From Halorubrum tebenquichense DSM 14210 (GTDB taxonomy: Archaea; Halobacteriota; Halobacteria; Halobacteriales; Haloferacaceae), in contig NZ_AOJD01000018.1 in NCBI RefSeq assembly GCF_000337415.1, positions 1-52,715 on the forward strand: a DNA stretch of 52,715 nucleotides, given 5' to 3'. Below are positions 35,977 through 44,210 of this stretch, one piece after another. Below the pieces are notes generated by a model that ran no database searches, had not been told where the DNA came from, and saw only the letters and a list, made by a program, of their open reading frames with translations. Made by a program: the position numbers and the translations under genes. Position 1 is the stretch's first letter; each line of letters opens with the position of its first letter.

Positions 35977-38160
35977 TCAGTCGTCCGCCGACGCCGCCTC
36001 GTCGCCCGCCGGCTCGATGTCGACCTCGATTTCGGCCGACGCGGCCTTGTACTCGGGGATTTTCGAGCGCTCGTCGAGCACGTCGTTGGTGAGCCGGTTC
36101 GCGGAGGCGGCCGCGAAGTGCGGCGTGGTCCAGACGACGCCCTCCTTGATGTCCTCGGTGACGTCGGCGCGGACCGAGATCTCCCCGCGCCGTGACTTGA
36201 GGTTCACGCGGTCGCCGTCCTCGATGCCGTACCGCTCGGCGTCGTTCGGGTGGACGTCGACGAAGTTCTCCGGGTGCTGTTTCGAGAGCGTGGGCGAGCG
36301 CCGGCTCATCGTCCCGGTGTTGTAGTGCTCTTCGAGCCGCGCCGTGGTCAACACGAGCGGGTACTCCTCGTCCGGGACCTCCTTCGGCTCCTGATGGACG
36401 ACGCCCTCGATGCGGCCGAGCCCGCTCTCGGTCTCGAAGGTGTCCTCGTAGAGGAACGAGTCGCCCTCGTCGCCCTCCTCGTAGCAGGGCCAGTGGATCC
36501 CCGTCTCGCCGAGCGCGTCGTAGGTCATCCCGTGCATGATCGGACAGACCTCGCGCAGCTCCTCGAACACCTCCTCGGGGCCGTCGAAGGCGAAGGCTCC
36601 ACCGGGCTCTGCCCGGTTCTCCGAGGAACGTCGTTCCTCGTCCCCCTCGAACAGCCGCGTCCCGACCTCACAGAGGATGTCGAGGTCGTGGCGCGTGTTC
36701 TCGTGGACCTTGTGGACGCCGCGCATGCGCTGGACGCGACGGTCGGTGTTGGTGACGGTGCCGTCGCGCTCGGCCCACGTCGTCGCGGGGAGGACCACGT
36801 CCGCGAGCTCGGCGGTCTCGGTCATGAAGATGTCTTGGACCACCATGAAGTCGAGCTCCTCGCGGAACCGCTCTTCCGTCCGGTTGCCGTCCGGCTCGCT
36901 CATGATCGGGTTCTCGCCCATGACGTAGAGCCCGTGGACGGTGTCGCCGATGGCGTGGGAGATCTCCACGTTCGTCAGTCCCGGCTCGGACGGTATCTCG
37001 AAGCCCCACACGTCTTCGACGCTCTCGCGCGCCTCGTCGTCGTCGACGAGCTGATACCCCGGGAGGACGTTCGGCATCGCGCCCACGTCGCAGGTCCCCT
37101 GGACGTTGTTCTGTCCCCGCAGGGGGTTGACGCCGGTGCCGGGGCGACCGAGGTTCCCCGTGATCAGCGCGAGGTTGATCTCGTTTTGGACGTTGTCGAC
37201 GCCGCAGGTGTGCTGGCTCATCCCCATCCCGGTGAAGATGGCGGCGTCGTTGGCCATCGCGTACTTCTCGGCGGCGAGTTCGATGGCTTCGAGGGGGACA
37301 CCGCACTCCTCGGCGGCCGCCTCCTTGTCGAAGTCCGCGAGCGTCTCCTTCAGGTGGTCGAACCCTTCGGTGCGCGCTTCGACGAACGCCTCGTCGATCC
37401 AGCCCGCGTCCGGCTCCGCCTCGTGTCGTTCCAAGATGGTCTTCAGGACGACGTTCAGGAGGGGGATGTCGGTGCCGGGCTTCAACTGGAGGTGCATGTG
37501 CCGGTCGGTGTCGTCGATCTCGAACGACCGGGTGGTCTTGTTCGCGTGCGGGTCGACTTGGATGACGGTCGCGCCTTCCAAGACGGCCTGTCGGAAGTAC
37601 TGGCTGTTGGCGATCGGGTGCTGCTCGCCCGGGTTCGCGCCCTGGATCCACAGCACGTCCGCGGCGTCCTCTAAGTCGGCCATGCTGTTGGTCATCGCGC
37701 CCATCCCGAGGCTGGTCCGCAGCGCCCAGACGGTGGAGGCGTGACACATCCGCGTACAGTTGTCGACCTGATTCGTGCCGTATCGCCGCGCCAGCTTCTG
37801 GATGAGGTAGTTCTCCTCGTTGAACGTCTTCGAGGAGCCGAAAAAGCCCATCCCGTCGGGGCCGTGCTCCGCGCGAATCCCCTCCATCTCGTCGACGACC
37901 CTCGTCAGCGCCTCGTCCCACGTCGCCTCGCGGAACTCGCCGTCTTCCCTGATCAGCGGCTCAGTCAGCCGGTCCTCGTGGTCGACGACCTGCGTCGCCG
38001 CCCCACCTTTGATACAGACGCTCCCCTCGTTGACGGGGGCGTCGCCCCACGGCATGAACCGCATCTCGCCCGGGTCGTCCCCCTCCAGTACGCGGATCCC
38101 GCATCCCACGCCGCAGTACGGACAGATCGTCTTCGTCGCGTCTCCCGGTTCACTGGGCAT
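35977..38160 (-). CDS. fdhF: Formate dehydrogenase alpha subunit (Mo/W-bisMGD oxidoreductase)
   Basis: 727 residues from the ATG at 38160 (MPSEPGDATKTICPYCGVGCG). The [4Fe-4S] ligands are C13, C16, C20 and C49 (CPYCGVGC and GSVC). The metal ligand is Cys, not Sec, at about 139 (RMCHAS), in the usual formate-dehydrogenase position. It oxidises formate or reduces CO2. No beta or gamma subunit gene is next to it. A linker at about 514-527 contains an insertion with two DNA palindromes (36601-36640). An upstream in-frame ATG at 38214 is less likely. Confidence 0.9.
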   Translation of the reverse strand: MPSEPGDATKTICPYCGVGCGIRVLEGDDPGEMRFMPWGDAPVNEGSVCIKGGAATQVVDHEDRLTEPLIREDGEFREATWDEALTRVVDEMEGIRAEHGPDGMGFFGSSKTFNEENYLIQKLARRYGTNQVDNCTRMCHASTVWALRTSLGMGAMTNSMADLEDAADVLWIQGANPGEQHPIANSQYFRQAVLEGATVIQVDPHANKTTRSFEIDDTDRHMHLQLKPGTDIPLLNVVLKTILERHEAEPDAGWIDEAFVEARTEGFDHLKETLADFDKEAAAEECGVPLEAIELAAEKYAMANDAAIFTGMGMSQHTCGVDNVQNEINLALITGNLGRPGTGVNPLRGQNNVQGTCDVGAMPNVLPGYQLVDDDEARESVEDVWGFEIPSEPGLTNVEISHAIGDTVHGLYVMGENPIMSEPDGNRTEERFREELDFMVVQDIFMTETAELADVVLPATTWAERDGTVTNTDRRVQRMRGVHKVHENTRHDLDILCEVGTRLFEGDEERRSSENRAEPGGAFAFDGPEEVFEELREVCPIMHGMTYDALGETGIHWPCYEEGDEGDSFLYEDTFETESGLGRIEGVVHQEPKEVPDEEYPLVLTTARLEEHYNTGTMSRRSPTLSKQHPENFVDVHPNDAERYGIEDGDRVNLKSRRGEISVRADVTEDIKEGVVWTTPHFAAASANRLTNDVLDERSKIPEYKAASAEIEVDIEPAGDEAASADD
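36601..36640. repeat. Two adjacent palindromes inside fdhF
   Basis: ACCGGGC-TCT-GCCCGGT (36601-36617) is followed four bases later by CGAGGAAC-GTC-GTTCCTCG (36622-36640). Both are perfect inverted repeats lying in the fdhF reading frame, which stays open and codes for a polar linker (EERRSSENRAEPGG). This resembles a small palindromic element tolerated in a surface loop. Confidence 0.7.
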
Positions 38161-38334
38161 CGGTCTCACCGCCCTCCTGTGGGCACATACCGCACGATCC
38201 GTCGTGGACTCCATGAGTGTACCGGTGGTCCATCTCCGCTCGGAGTCGACGCCGTCGAGCGCGGCCCCGGACCACGACGCGGGCGGCCCCGCCGAGACGA
38301 AGGTTCATTCCGGCCGCCGACGTACCGGCGGCCG

Positions 38335-38940
38335 ATGGAACTGAGCGAGCCGACGGTCCGGGCCCGCGCCCGCGAGTACGCGGAGCGGGAGCCGCTGTAC
38401 GGCGTGGAGCGCCAGCACGTCGAGACGGTCCCGAGGGCGTTCGCCGGCGACGAGTACGGGCGGCGGGACGCCCAGTGGGTCGTCCGGTGGTACTTCCGCC
38501 GGTACCTCGGCGAGTATCCGGACCGGGAGCGGCGCGAGCGCGAGGAGGCGTTCCGGAGCAACGCGTTCGACGACGTGGTCGACGCGATCGACGCGGCCGT
38601 CCAGACGGCGGGAGCGGCCGAGTCCGACCCGACCGACGGCGATGCCGACGCCGCGCTCGACGCCCTCACCGCGCTCGCCGGCGTCGACGTCGCGGTCGCG
38701 TCCGCGTTCCTCCAGTTCCTCGCCCCGTCGCGGTTCGTCGCGGTCGACCGGCGGACGTGGGCGGTGCTGGCCGCGGCCGGCGAACTCGACGGCGAGTACC
38801 CGGACCCTCCCTCGACCGGCGACTACCGTCAGTTCGACGACGCCTGTCGGGCCGTGATGGATCGGGCCGGCGTCGACGCGTGGACGCTGTACCGGGCGCT
38901 CTGGCGGTCGTTCGAGGGGATTCCGGAGGAGTCCCCGTAG
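38335..38940 (+). CDS. Helical protein resembling HhH DNA-glycosylase fold
   Basis: 201 residues from the ATG at 38335. Mostly helical, charged N-terminus; the segment LAGVDVAVASAFLQFLAPSRFVAVDRRTWAVLAAA (about 118-152) resembles the helix-hairpin-helix-GPD core of OGG-fold glycosylases with the Asp in place, but I do not see a clear catalytic Lys in the HhH. It may be a DNA repair relative; the function is not assigned. Confidence 0.5.
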   Translation: MELSEPTVRARAREYAEREPLYGVERQHVETVPRAFAGDEYGRRDAQWVVRWYFRRYLGEYPDRERREREEAFRSNAFDDVVDAIDAAVQTAGAAESDPTDGDADAALDALTALAGVDVAVASAFLQFLAPSRFVAVDRRTWAVLAAAGELDGEYPDPPSTGDYRQFDDACRAVMDRAGVDAWTLYRALWRSFEGIPEESP

Positions 38941-38944
38941 CCCG

Positions 38945-39676
38945 CTACTCGACGACCTCGACGACCGGATCGTCCGCGATCAGGCGCGTGAGAAGGACGC
39001 GCGGCACGTTCGCGCGGAACTGGATCTCCCCCGCGATCTTCCGGGCCGCGGTCGCGTCCGCCTCGTCGTCGACCTTGTTCACGACCGGGATCGCGGTCGC
39101 GTCGCTCGGGACGCCCTTCAGCCCGCCCGCCGGGCTAGCGAGCACCGTCGCGACGTCCGCGGGCCGGATCTTCGACCCGATCTCGCGGCCGGTGATCGCC
39201 GCGACCTCCTCCGGTCGGTGGACGAGGTCCTCGGTGAGCGGTTCGCCGACGACGTGCGTGCTCGCGATCGGGACGACCACGTCCGCGGCCGACGGGATCT
39301 GCGGCTCGCGGTCGCCCGGCGCTTTGAACTCCCGGAGGCGCGCGCCGTCCGCCTTCACGAGCGTCGCGCCCGGAGCGGCGTCGGCGATCTCGGAGACGGT
39401 GTCGGTGTCGTAGCCGAGGTACCGGTCCGAGCGCTCTCGCTCCGGGACCAGCCCGAGCGGCCAGTCGCCGTCTCCGGCCGCCTCGACCGCGGCCACCGGG
39501 TCCTCCGTCACGCGCACCGCGGCGACCCGGTCGTCGAAGATCGGTATCCGGACGCTCGCGGTCACCACCGCCCGGTCGAGCCGGTCGGCGAGCGCGAACA
39601 GCGTCGACTTCTTCCCGCCCGCGCCGACGACGCAGACGGTCGCGTCGCGGGCGTCGAGCGCGGTCGTCAGGTCCAT
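38945..39676 (-). CDS. yqeC: YqeC-like molybdenum-hydroxylase accessory protein
   Basis: 243 residues from the ATG at 39676. P-loop-like VVGAGGKKSTLFALADRL (about 14-31), then LVKADGARLREFKAPGDREPQIP (about 130-150) and STHVVGEPL, typical of YqeC, annotated as accessory to selenium-dependent hydroxylases. Haloarchaea generally do not use selenocysteine, so it may serve a Mo enzyme; its position near fdhF is suggestive only. Confidence 0.78.
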   Translation of the reverse strand: MDLTTALDARDATVCVVGAGGKKSTLFALADRLDRAVVTASVRIPIFDDRVAAVRVTEDPVAAVEAAGDGDWPLGLVPERERSDRYLGYDTDTVSEIADAAPGATLVKADGARLREFKAPGDREPQIPSAADVVVPIASTHVVGEPLTEDLVHRPEEVAAITGREIGSKIRPADVATVLASPAGGLKGVPSDATAIPVVNKVDDEADATAARKIAGEIQFRANVPRVLLTRLIADDPVVEVVE

Positions 39677-39758
39677 GCCCGGCCGTTCGACCGCGACGGG
39701 CCTCACTCTGGCGGTCGCGTTCGCGCGTCGAGGACTCCCGCGGACCCCCCGAGGCGTC

Positions 39759-40151
39759 TCAGCGGCGCAGTCCGCCCTCTGCTTTGATCCGCATGATGTG
39801 GCGGACGTTGAGGTAGATCTCCTCCGGCGATGTCTCTTCGGCTTCGTCGTACAGGTCCGACACGCGGTACAGCACCGCCGAGAGCTGCTTGCTCTCCGAA
39901 CTGTCCCCGCGGACGTCCTCGGCGACCTCGCGCAGGAACGCCCGGACCGCCTCGTCGTCCGCGAACTCGCCCCCGTCGACGCCGTCCGGGACGACCGGGT
40001 CGACGCCGGCGGCTGCGAGGGCGTCCTCGGGACCGTCCCCGTCGGCGTCGCTCCCTTCGGCGTCGGTTCCTTCCGTGTCGCTCCCTTCGGCGTCGGTTCC
40101 TTCCGCGTCGCTCCCCCCGGCGGCGCTCGGCCCGTCGTCCGTGTCGGTCAT
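39759..40151 (-). CDS. Small acidic protein with decapeptide repeat, coupled to mrp
   Basis: 130 residues from the ATG at 40151, overlapping the mrp stop by four bases (ATGA). The N-terminal 40 residues contain a decapeptide repeat (EGTDAEGSDT/A), seen in DNA as 30-bp units from 40045. The C-terminal part (SKQLSAVLYRVSDLYDEAEETSPEEIYLNVRHIMRIKAEGGL) is the likely conserved domain. I do not recognise it. Coupling suggests a role linked to the Mrp Fe-S carrier. Confidence 0.65.
   Translation of the reverse strand: MTDTDDGPSAAGGSDAEGTDAEGSDTEGTDAEGSDADGDGPEDALAAAGVDPVVPDGVDGGEFADDEAVRAFLREVAEDVRGDSSESKQLSAVLYRVSDLYDEAEETSPEEIYLNVRHIMRIKAEGGLRR
40045..40134 (-). repeat. 30-bp in-frame tandem repeat, about 3 copies
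   Basis: Units at 40045, 40075 and 40105 begin G(C/T)GTCGCTCC; the third is more diverged. They encode the Glu-Gly-Ser/Thr-Asp-Ala linker of the small protein above, so copy number can change without frameshift. Confidence 0.8.
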
Positions 40152-41191
40152 CGGCCCCGCGACACCTTCCGGCGCTGGACCACGCCGGCGTTGTCCGCGA
40201 CGTTCTCGACTATCACCTTGAACGCGTCCGCGGTCTCGCCCTCCGCTAAGACGATCGGCTCGCCGTCGTCGCCGCCGGTCCGGACGGACGGGTCGAGCGG
40301 GACGCCGCCGAGGTAGGGGAGGTCGTGGTCGGCGGCGAGCGCCTTCCCGCCGCCGGAGCCGAAGATCTCGTGGAACCCGCCGCAGTCGGGGCACTTGAAC
40401 CCGGACATGTTCTCCGCGATGCCGAGGACGTTCGTGTCGTGTTTGCCGAACATCCGGAGCCCTTTCGTCGCGTCGTCGAGCGCGACGTCCTGCGGGGTCG
40501 TGACGATCACGGCTCCGGTCAGCGGCAGCGTCTGGAGGATCGTGAGCTGGGTGTCGCCGGTCCCCGGCGGGAGGTCCATGATCAGGTAGTCCAGTTCGCC
40601 CCACTCGACGTCCTCGACGAGCTGCGTGATGATCTTGTGGACCATCGGGCCGCGCCAGATGACGGGGTCGTCCTCGCCCGTGAGGAAGTCCATGCTCATC
40701 AGCTTCAGGCCGAACTGCTCGGGCGGGACGATCGTCTCGCCGTCGGTCTCCGGGCGCTGCTCGGCCGACACCATCCGCGGGACGTTCGGCCCGTACACGT
40801 CGGCGTCGAACAGGCCGACGCGCGCGCCCAGCTCCGAGAGCCCGGCCGCGAGGTTGACCGCCGTCGTCGACTTGCCGACGCCCCCCTTCCCGGAGGCGAC
40901 CGCGATCACGTTCTTCACGCCCGGCAGCACCTGCTCGTCCGCCGAGAGGTCGTCCGGGATCGACGCCGACAGCTCCACGTCGAGTCCCGTGTCGTCGAGC
41001 GCGTCTCGCACGTCGTCGGCGATCGACGACTCGGTCGGCGAGAACGGCGCGCCGAGCGCCAGCGACACGTGAACCGTCCCCGCCCCGTCGTCGAGATCGA
41101 TATCGTTCACTACCCCGAGCGAGACGATGTCGTCTCCGAGGTCTGGGTCCCGCACGTCTGCGAGCCGCTCCCGCACGTCCGATTCGTTCAT
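40148..41191 (-). CDS. Mrp/NBP35-family Fe-S cluster carrier ATPase
   Basis: 347 residues. An N-terminal MIP18/DUF59 domain (about 1-85; VRDPDLGDDIVSLGVVNDI) is followed by the deviant Walker A ASGKGGVGKST (about 100) and the Mrp motifs YLIMDLPPGTGDTQL and TTPQDVALDD. A C-terminal CPDC provides the bridging cysteines for a [4Fe-4S] cluster. It delivers Fe-S clusters to target proteins in the cytoplasm. Confidence 0.94.
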   Translation of the reverse strand: MNESDVRERLADVRDPDLGDDIVSLGVVNDIDLDDGAGTVHVSLALGAPFSPTESSIADDVRDALDDTGLDVELSASIPDDLSADEQVLPGVKNVIAVASGKGGVGKSTTAVNLAAGLSELGARVGLFDADVYGPNVPRMVSAEQRPETDGETIVPPEQFGLKLMSMDFLTGEDDPVIWRGPMVHKIITQLVEDVEWGELDYLIMDLPPGTGDTQLTILQTLPLTGAVIVTTPQDVALDDATKGLRMFGKHDTNVLGIAENMSGFKCPDCGGFHEIFGSGGGKALAADHDLPYLGGVPLDPSVRTGGDDGEPIVLAEGETADAFKVIVENVADNAGVVQRRKVSRGR

Positions 41192-41236
41192 GCCAGTGGG
41201 GAGGGCCGTGGTTCGAATAAGGGTTCTGTCACCCGA

Positions 41237-42016
41237 TCAGTCGATCCGGGTTCCGGCGTCCTCGCCCCGCAGGAACGGGCCCAAGCCGTCGCCGCCGAAC
41301 ACGTACGCCGGTGCGTCGAGCCCGAGCAGCTCCCGCACCTTCGCGGCCATCCCGCCCGAGACGTCCGTCGCGTCGCTCGCGCCGAGCGCGTCCGCGACCG
41401 CCGCGAACTCGCCGATTTCGCGGATCACGTTCCCGTCGCTGTCGAGGACGCCGGAGACCGTCGAACAGACGCCGACGCGCCGCGCGCCCAATCCCGTCGC
41501 GAGCTCGACGACCAGCTCGTCGCCCGAGACGACCGTGACCCCGTCGCCGGCGGTCGCGACGCCGTCGCCGTGGAGGACGGGGACGAACCCCTCGCCGAGC
41601 AGCGTCGCCGTCGATCCGAGCGGGAGGTCGAGATCCCCGTCCGCCCCCTCGGCCCGCGCCGCGAGCGACAGCGGGTGGACGGGGACCGCGGGGACGCCCC
41701 GCTCGCGGAGCCGCTCTAACACGCGCGCGTTCAGCCGCTTCATCGCGCCGTGGACCGCGGCCACCGCCTCCGCGTTGCGGGTCCCCTCAGTCGTCGACAC
41801 GCCGTGCTCGCTGGCGTGGTGGTGGCCGAAGCTCCCGCCGCCGTGAACGACGACGAGCCGGTCGACCGCGCCCGCCGCGAGCGCGTCGGCGACGGCGTCG
41901 CAGGCGGCGTCGAGCCCCGCCTCGTCCAGCGTCTCCGGGCGGTCCTTCTCGGTGATCAGGCTCCCGCCGAGCTTGAGGACGACGGGGGGATCCGACCCCG
42001 CTCGGGCGTCCGTCAC
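41237..42016 (-). CDS. ipk: Isopentenyl phosphate kinase
   Basis: 259 residues from a GTG at 42016 that overlaps the mvk stop by four bases (GTGA). A much longer open frame is a shadow of mvk. Amino-acid kinase fold: LKLGGSLITEKDRPET at the N-terminus (about 14-29), VVHGGGSFGHHHASEHG with the catalytic His, and GGMAAKVRELL near the end. It phosphorylates isopentenyl phosphate to IPP in the archaeal mevalonate pathway. Confidence 0.95.
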   Translation of the reverse strand: MTDARAGSDPPVVLKLGGSLITEKDRPETLDEAGLDAACDAVADALAAGAVDRLVVVHGGGSFGHHHASEHGVSTTEGTRNAEAVAAVHGAMKRLNARVLERLRERGVPAVPVHPLSLAARAEGADGDLDLPLGSTATLLGEGFVPVLHGDGVATAGDGVTVVSGDELVVELATGLGARRVGVCSTVSGVLDSDGNVIREIGEFAAVADALGASDATDVSGGMAAKVRELLGLDAPAYVFGGDGLGPFLRGEDAGTRID

Positions 42017-43029
42017 GGCTCCACCACCCGGACGCCCTCCGTCGCCAGCTCGGCGCGGAACGCCTCCTCGCAGCCCTGCGTGAACGAGAGGGCGGTCTCG
42101 CTCGCGTCGCTCTCGTCGAGCGCGACGACGCAGCCGCCCCCGCCCGCGCCGGTGAGCTTCGCGCCGTGCGCGCCCGCGTCCCGCGCGGCCCACACCATCG
42201 CGTCGAGCGACCGGGCGGAGACGCCGAGCGCCGCGAGCAGCCCGTGGTTGAAGTCCATCAGCTCGCCCAGCTCGGCAAGCAGCGCCGGCTCCGGTTCCGC
42301 GTCGGCGTCGGCCTCGGCGAGCAGCCCCTCGCCCGTCCGGACGAGGTCCCCGATGGACGCCACCGTGTCCGCGGCGAACTCGTGTTCCGCCCGCAGTTCG
42401 CGGACGCCGGCGACGAGTTCGCCCGTGTCGCCCGCGCCGCCGTCGAAGCCGACGACGAACGGGAGGTTCGGGGCGTCGATCGGCTCGCAGTCGTCGCCCT
42501 CGACGCGGACCGCGCCCCCCATCGCCGAGCAGAACGTGTCGGCGCGGGAGGCCTGCCCGTCCTGAACGTCGTACTCGGCCCGGAACGCCCGGTCGGCGAG
42601 TTCGCGGCGGTCGAGCGGCTCGCCCAGCGCGCGGGTCGCGGCGTCGATCCCCGCGACCACGACGGCCGCCGACGACCCCAGCCCCGCCCCGAGCGGGATG
42701 TCGCTCTCGACGGTGATGTCGAAGCCGGCCTCGGGGGCGTCCGCCGCCGCCCGCGCCTGCTCGACCGCGGCGTCGACGTAGCCCATCGCCGCCTCGACGA
42801 GCGGGGTCGGCACGTCGACGTCCGGTCGGTCCCCGGTCCCGCCGGAGTACTCTACCGTGAACCCGTCCAAGGAGAGGTCCTCGGCCTCCACGCGCACGTG
42901 GTCGTCGTCGCGGGGCTCGGCGGTCACCGTGGCGCGCCGCTCGATGGCCGCCGGCACGGCCGGCTCGCCGTAGACGACGGCGTGTTCGCCGAAGAGGTAC
43001 ACCTTCCCCGGCGCTTCGCAAACGGTCAT
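42013..43029 (-). CDS. mvk: Mevalonate kinase
   Basis: 338 residues from the ATG at 43029. GHMP kinase: CEAPGKVYLFGEHAVVYGEP (about 4-23), the ATP loop DIPLGAGLGSSAAVV (about 104-118), and the C-terminal KLTGAGGGGCVVAL. It makes 5-phosphomevalonate, the first committed phosphorylation of isoprenoid lipid synthesis. It is directly coupled to ipk, as in most archaea. Extra upstream frame (to 43464) is not coding. Confidence 0.95.
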   Translation of the reverse strand: MTVCEAPGKVYLFGEHAVVYGEPAVPAAIERRATVTAEPRDDDHVRVEAEDLSLDGFTVEYSGGTGDRPDVDVPTPLVEAAMGYVDAAVEQARAAADAPEAGFDITVESDIPLGAGLGSSAAVVVAGIDAATRALGEPLDRRELADRAFRAEYDVQDGQASRADTFCSAMGGAVRVEGDDCEPIDAPNLPFVVGFDGGAGDTGELVAGVRELRAEHEFAADTVASIGDLVRTGEGLLAEADADAEPEPALLAELGELMDFNHGLLAALGVSARSLDAMVWAARDAGAHGAKLTGAGGGGCVVALDESDASETALSFTQGCEEAFRAELATEGVRVVEP

Positions 43030-43159
43030 ACGAGTCACCTCTCTCCCCGCGCTTACAGGCGTTGCGCTTGCGGGGTCGGCCGCGGCGGGGAGCGGACGCG
43101 GGACGGCGAATCCGTCCGTCCCCGTCAGCTTTTCACCGGCGGCCGCCGTCGTGCGGGCC

Positions 43160-43753
43160 ATGCCCGCGCTCCCGTCGCTGTTGCGACAGTCGTTCACGAA
43201 CTTCGTCGAGGGGCTGGCGGTCGCCATCCCGCGACTGCTCTCGGGGCTGGTGTTCCTCGCGCTGGCGTACGCGACGGTCAGGGTCGTCCTCGCGGTCGTC
43301 CGCTCGTCGATCGCCCGAGTGTACGTCGGCGACCGCGAACTGGTCGGCGACCTCATCGTCACGCTCGTCGCCGTCTTCCTGTGGTTCGGCGTCGCGCTCA
43401 CGTTCCTGAAGGTCCTCGGGATGGGCGACATCGCGGCGAGCCTCGGCACCGCGGTCGGCTTCATCGCGCTCGGCGTCTCCTACGCGCTCTCCGAGATGAT
43501 CGAAGACACCGTCGCGGGCGTCTACCTCCTCCGCGATCCCGACTTCAACGTCGGCTACCGCGTGGAGGCGAAGGGCGTGACCGGGACCGTCGCCGCCATC
43601 GAACTCCGGAAGACGCGGATCGACACGGACGCCGGCGACCGCGTCGTCCTGGCGAACCGCGAGATAGAGCCGCGCTGGACCCACGACGTGCCCGAGGGGC
43701 CGGCCGACGATCCGGTAGACGAGTCGACCGACGCCGGCGCGGCGAACACCTAA
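43160..43753 (+). CDS. Small mechanosensitive (MscS-like) ion channel protein
   Basis: 197 residues from the ATG at 43160; a GTG at 43151 is an alternative. Three helices (about 14-35, 60-80, 85-110) lead into VGFIALGVSYALSEMIEDTVAGVYLLRDPDFNVGYRVEAKGVTGTV, the conserved MscS pore and beta-domain entry. The short cytoplasmic part is truncated compared with bacterial MscS. It probably acts in osmotic relief. Confidence 0.82.
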   Translation: MPALPSLLRQSFTNFVEGLAVAIPRLLSGLVFLALAYATVRVVLAVVRSSIARVYVGDRELVGDLIVTLVAVFLWFGVALTFLKVLGMGDIAASLGTAVGFIALGVSYALSEMIEDTVAGVYLLRDPDFNVGYRVEAKGVTGTVAAIELRKTRIDTDAGDRVVLANREIEPRWTHDVPEGPADDPVDESTDAGAANT

Positions 43754-43778
43754 ATACCGCGGCGCGGATCGCCTCCTC

Positions 43779-44123
43779 ATGGCAGCAACATCGGAACGGT
43801 TCGACGCCGACGGGGCCAAGGGCGACACCACCCTGGCGGCGATAACGCACCTCCTGGCGCTGTTCACATGGGTCGTCGGACCGCTCGTCGTTTACGTCGT
43901 CACCGACGACGCGTTCGTCAAGGAGAACGCGCGGAACGCCCTCAACTGGCAGATATGGCTCTCGGTCTACTCGTTTGTCGCGCTCGCGCTGGTGTTCCTG
44001 TTCGTCGGCTTCCTGATCCTGCCGATCCTCGGACTCCTCGACACGGTGTTCGTCGTCGTCGCCGCGGTGAAGGCGTCCGAGGGCGAGGCGTGGAGCTACC
44101 CGCTCACTATCGACGTGGTGTGA
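43779..44123 (+). CDS. DUF4870 small membrane protein
   Basis: 114 residues with three hydrophobic helices. ITHLLALFTWVVGPLVVYVVTDD, then ENARNALNWQIWLSVYSF, is the DUF4870 signature (Asn-containing amphipathic turn). Function unknown. The gap from the MscS-like gene is only about 25 bases, so co-transcription is likely; a TAAATACC about 30 bases upstream could also be a TATA box. Confidence 0.82.
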   Translation: MAATSERFDADGAKGDTTLAAITHLLALFTWVVGPLVVYVVTDDAFVKENARNALNWQIWLSVYSFVALALVFLFVGFLILPILGLLDTVFVVVAAVKASEGEAWSYPLTIDVV

Positions 44124-44210
44124 GGTCCCCGACCGATTGCGCTCGCCGAGAGCGCGGCCGCTGGTCGGTCGGGACGGCTTCGAAAAGTCGAACTCGACGT
44201 CGAAGACCGC

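Noticed and set aside
41237..43021. 594-codon reverse frame through mvk and ipk
   Set aside because: Only the last 259 residues are isopentenyl phosphate kinase from a GTG; the first part is a shadow of mvk.
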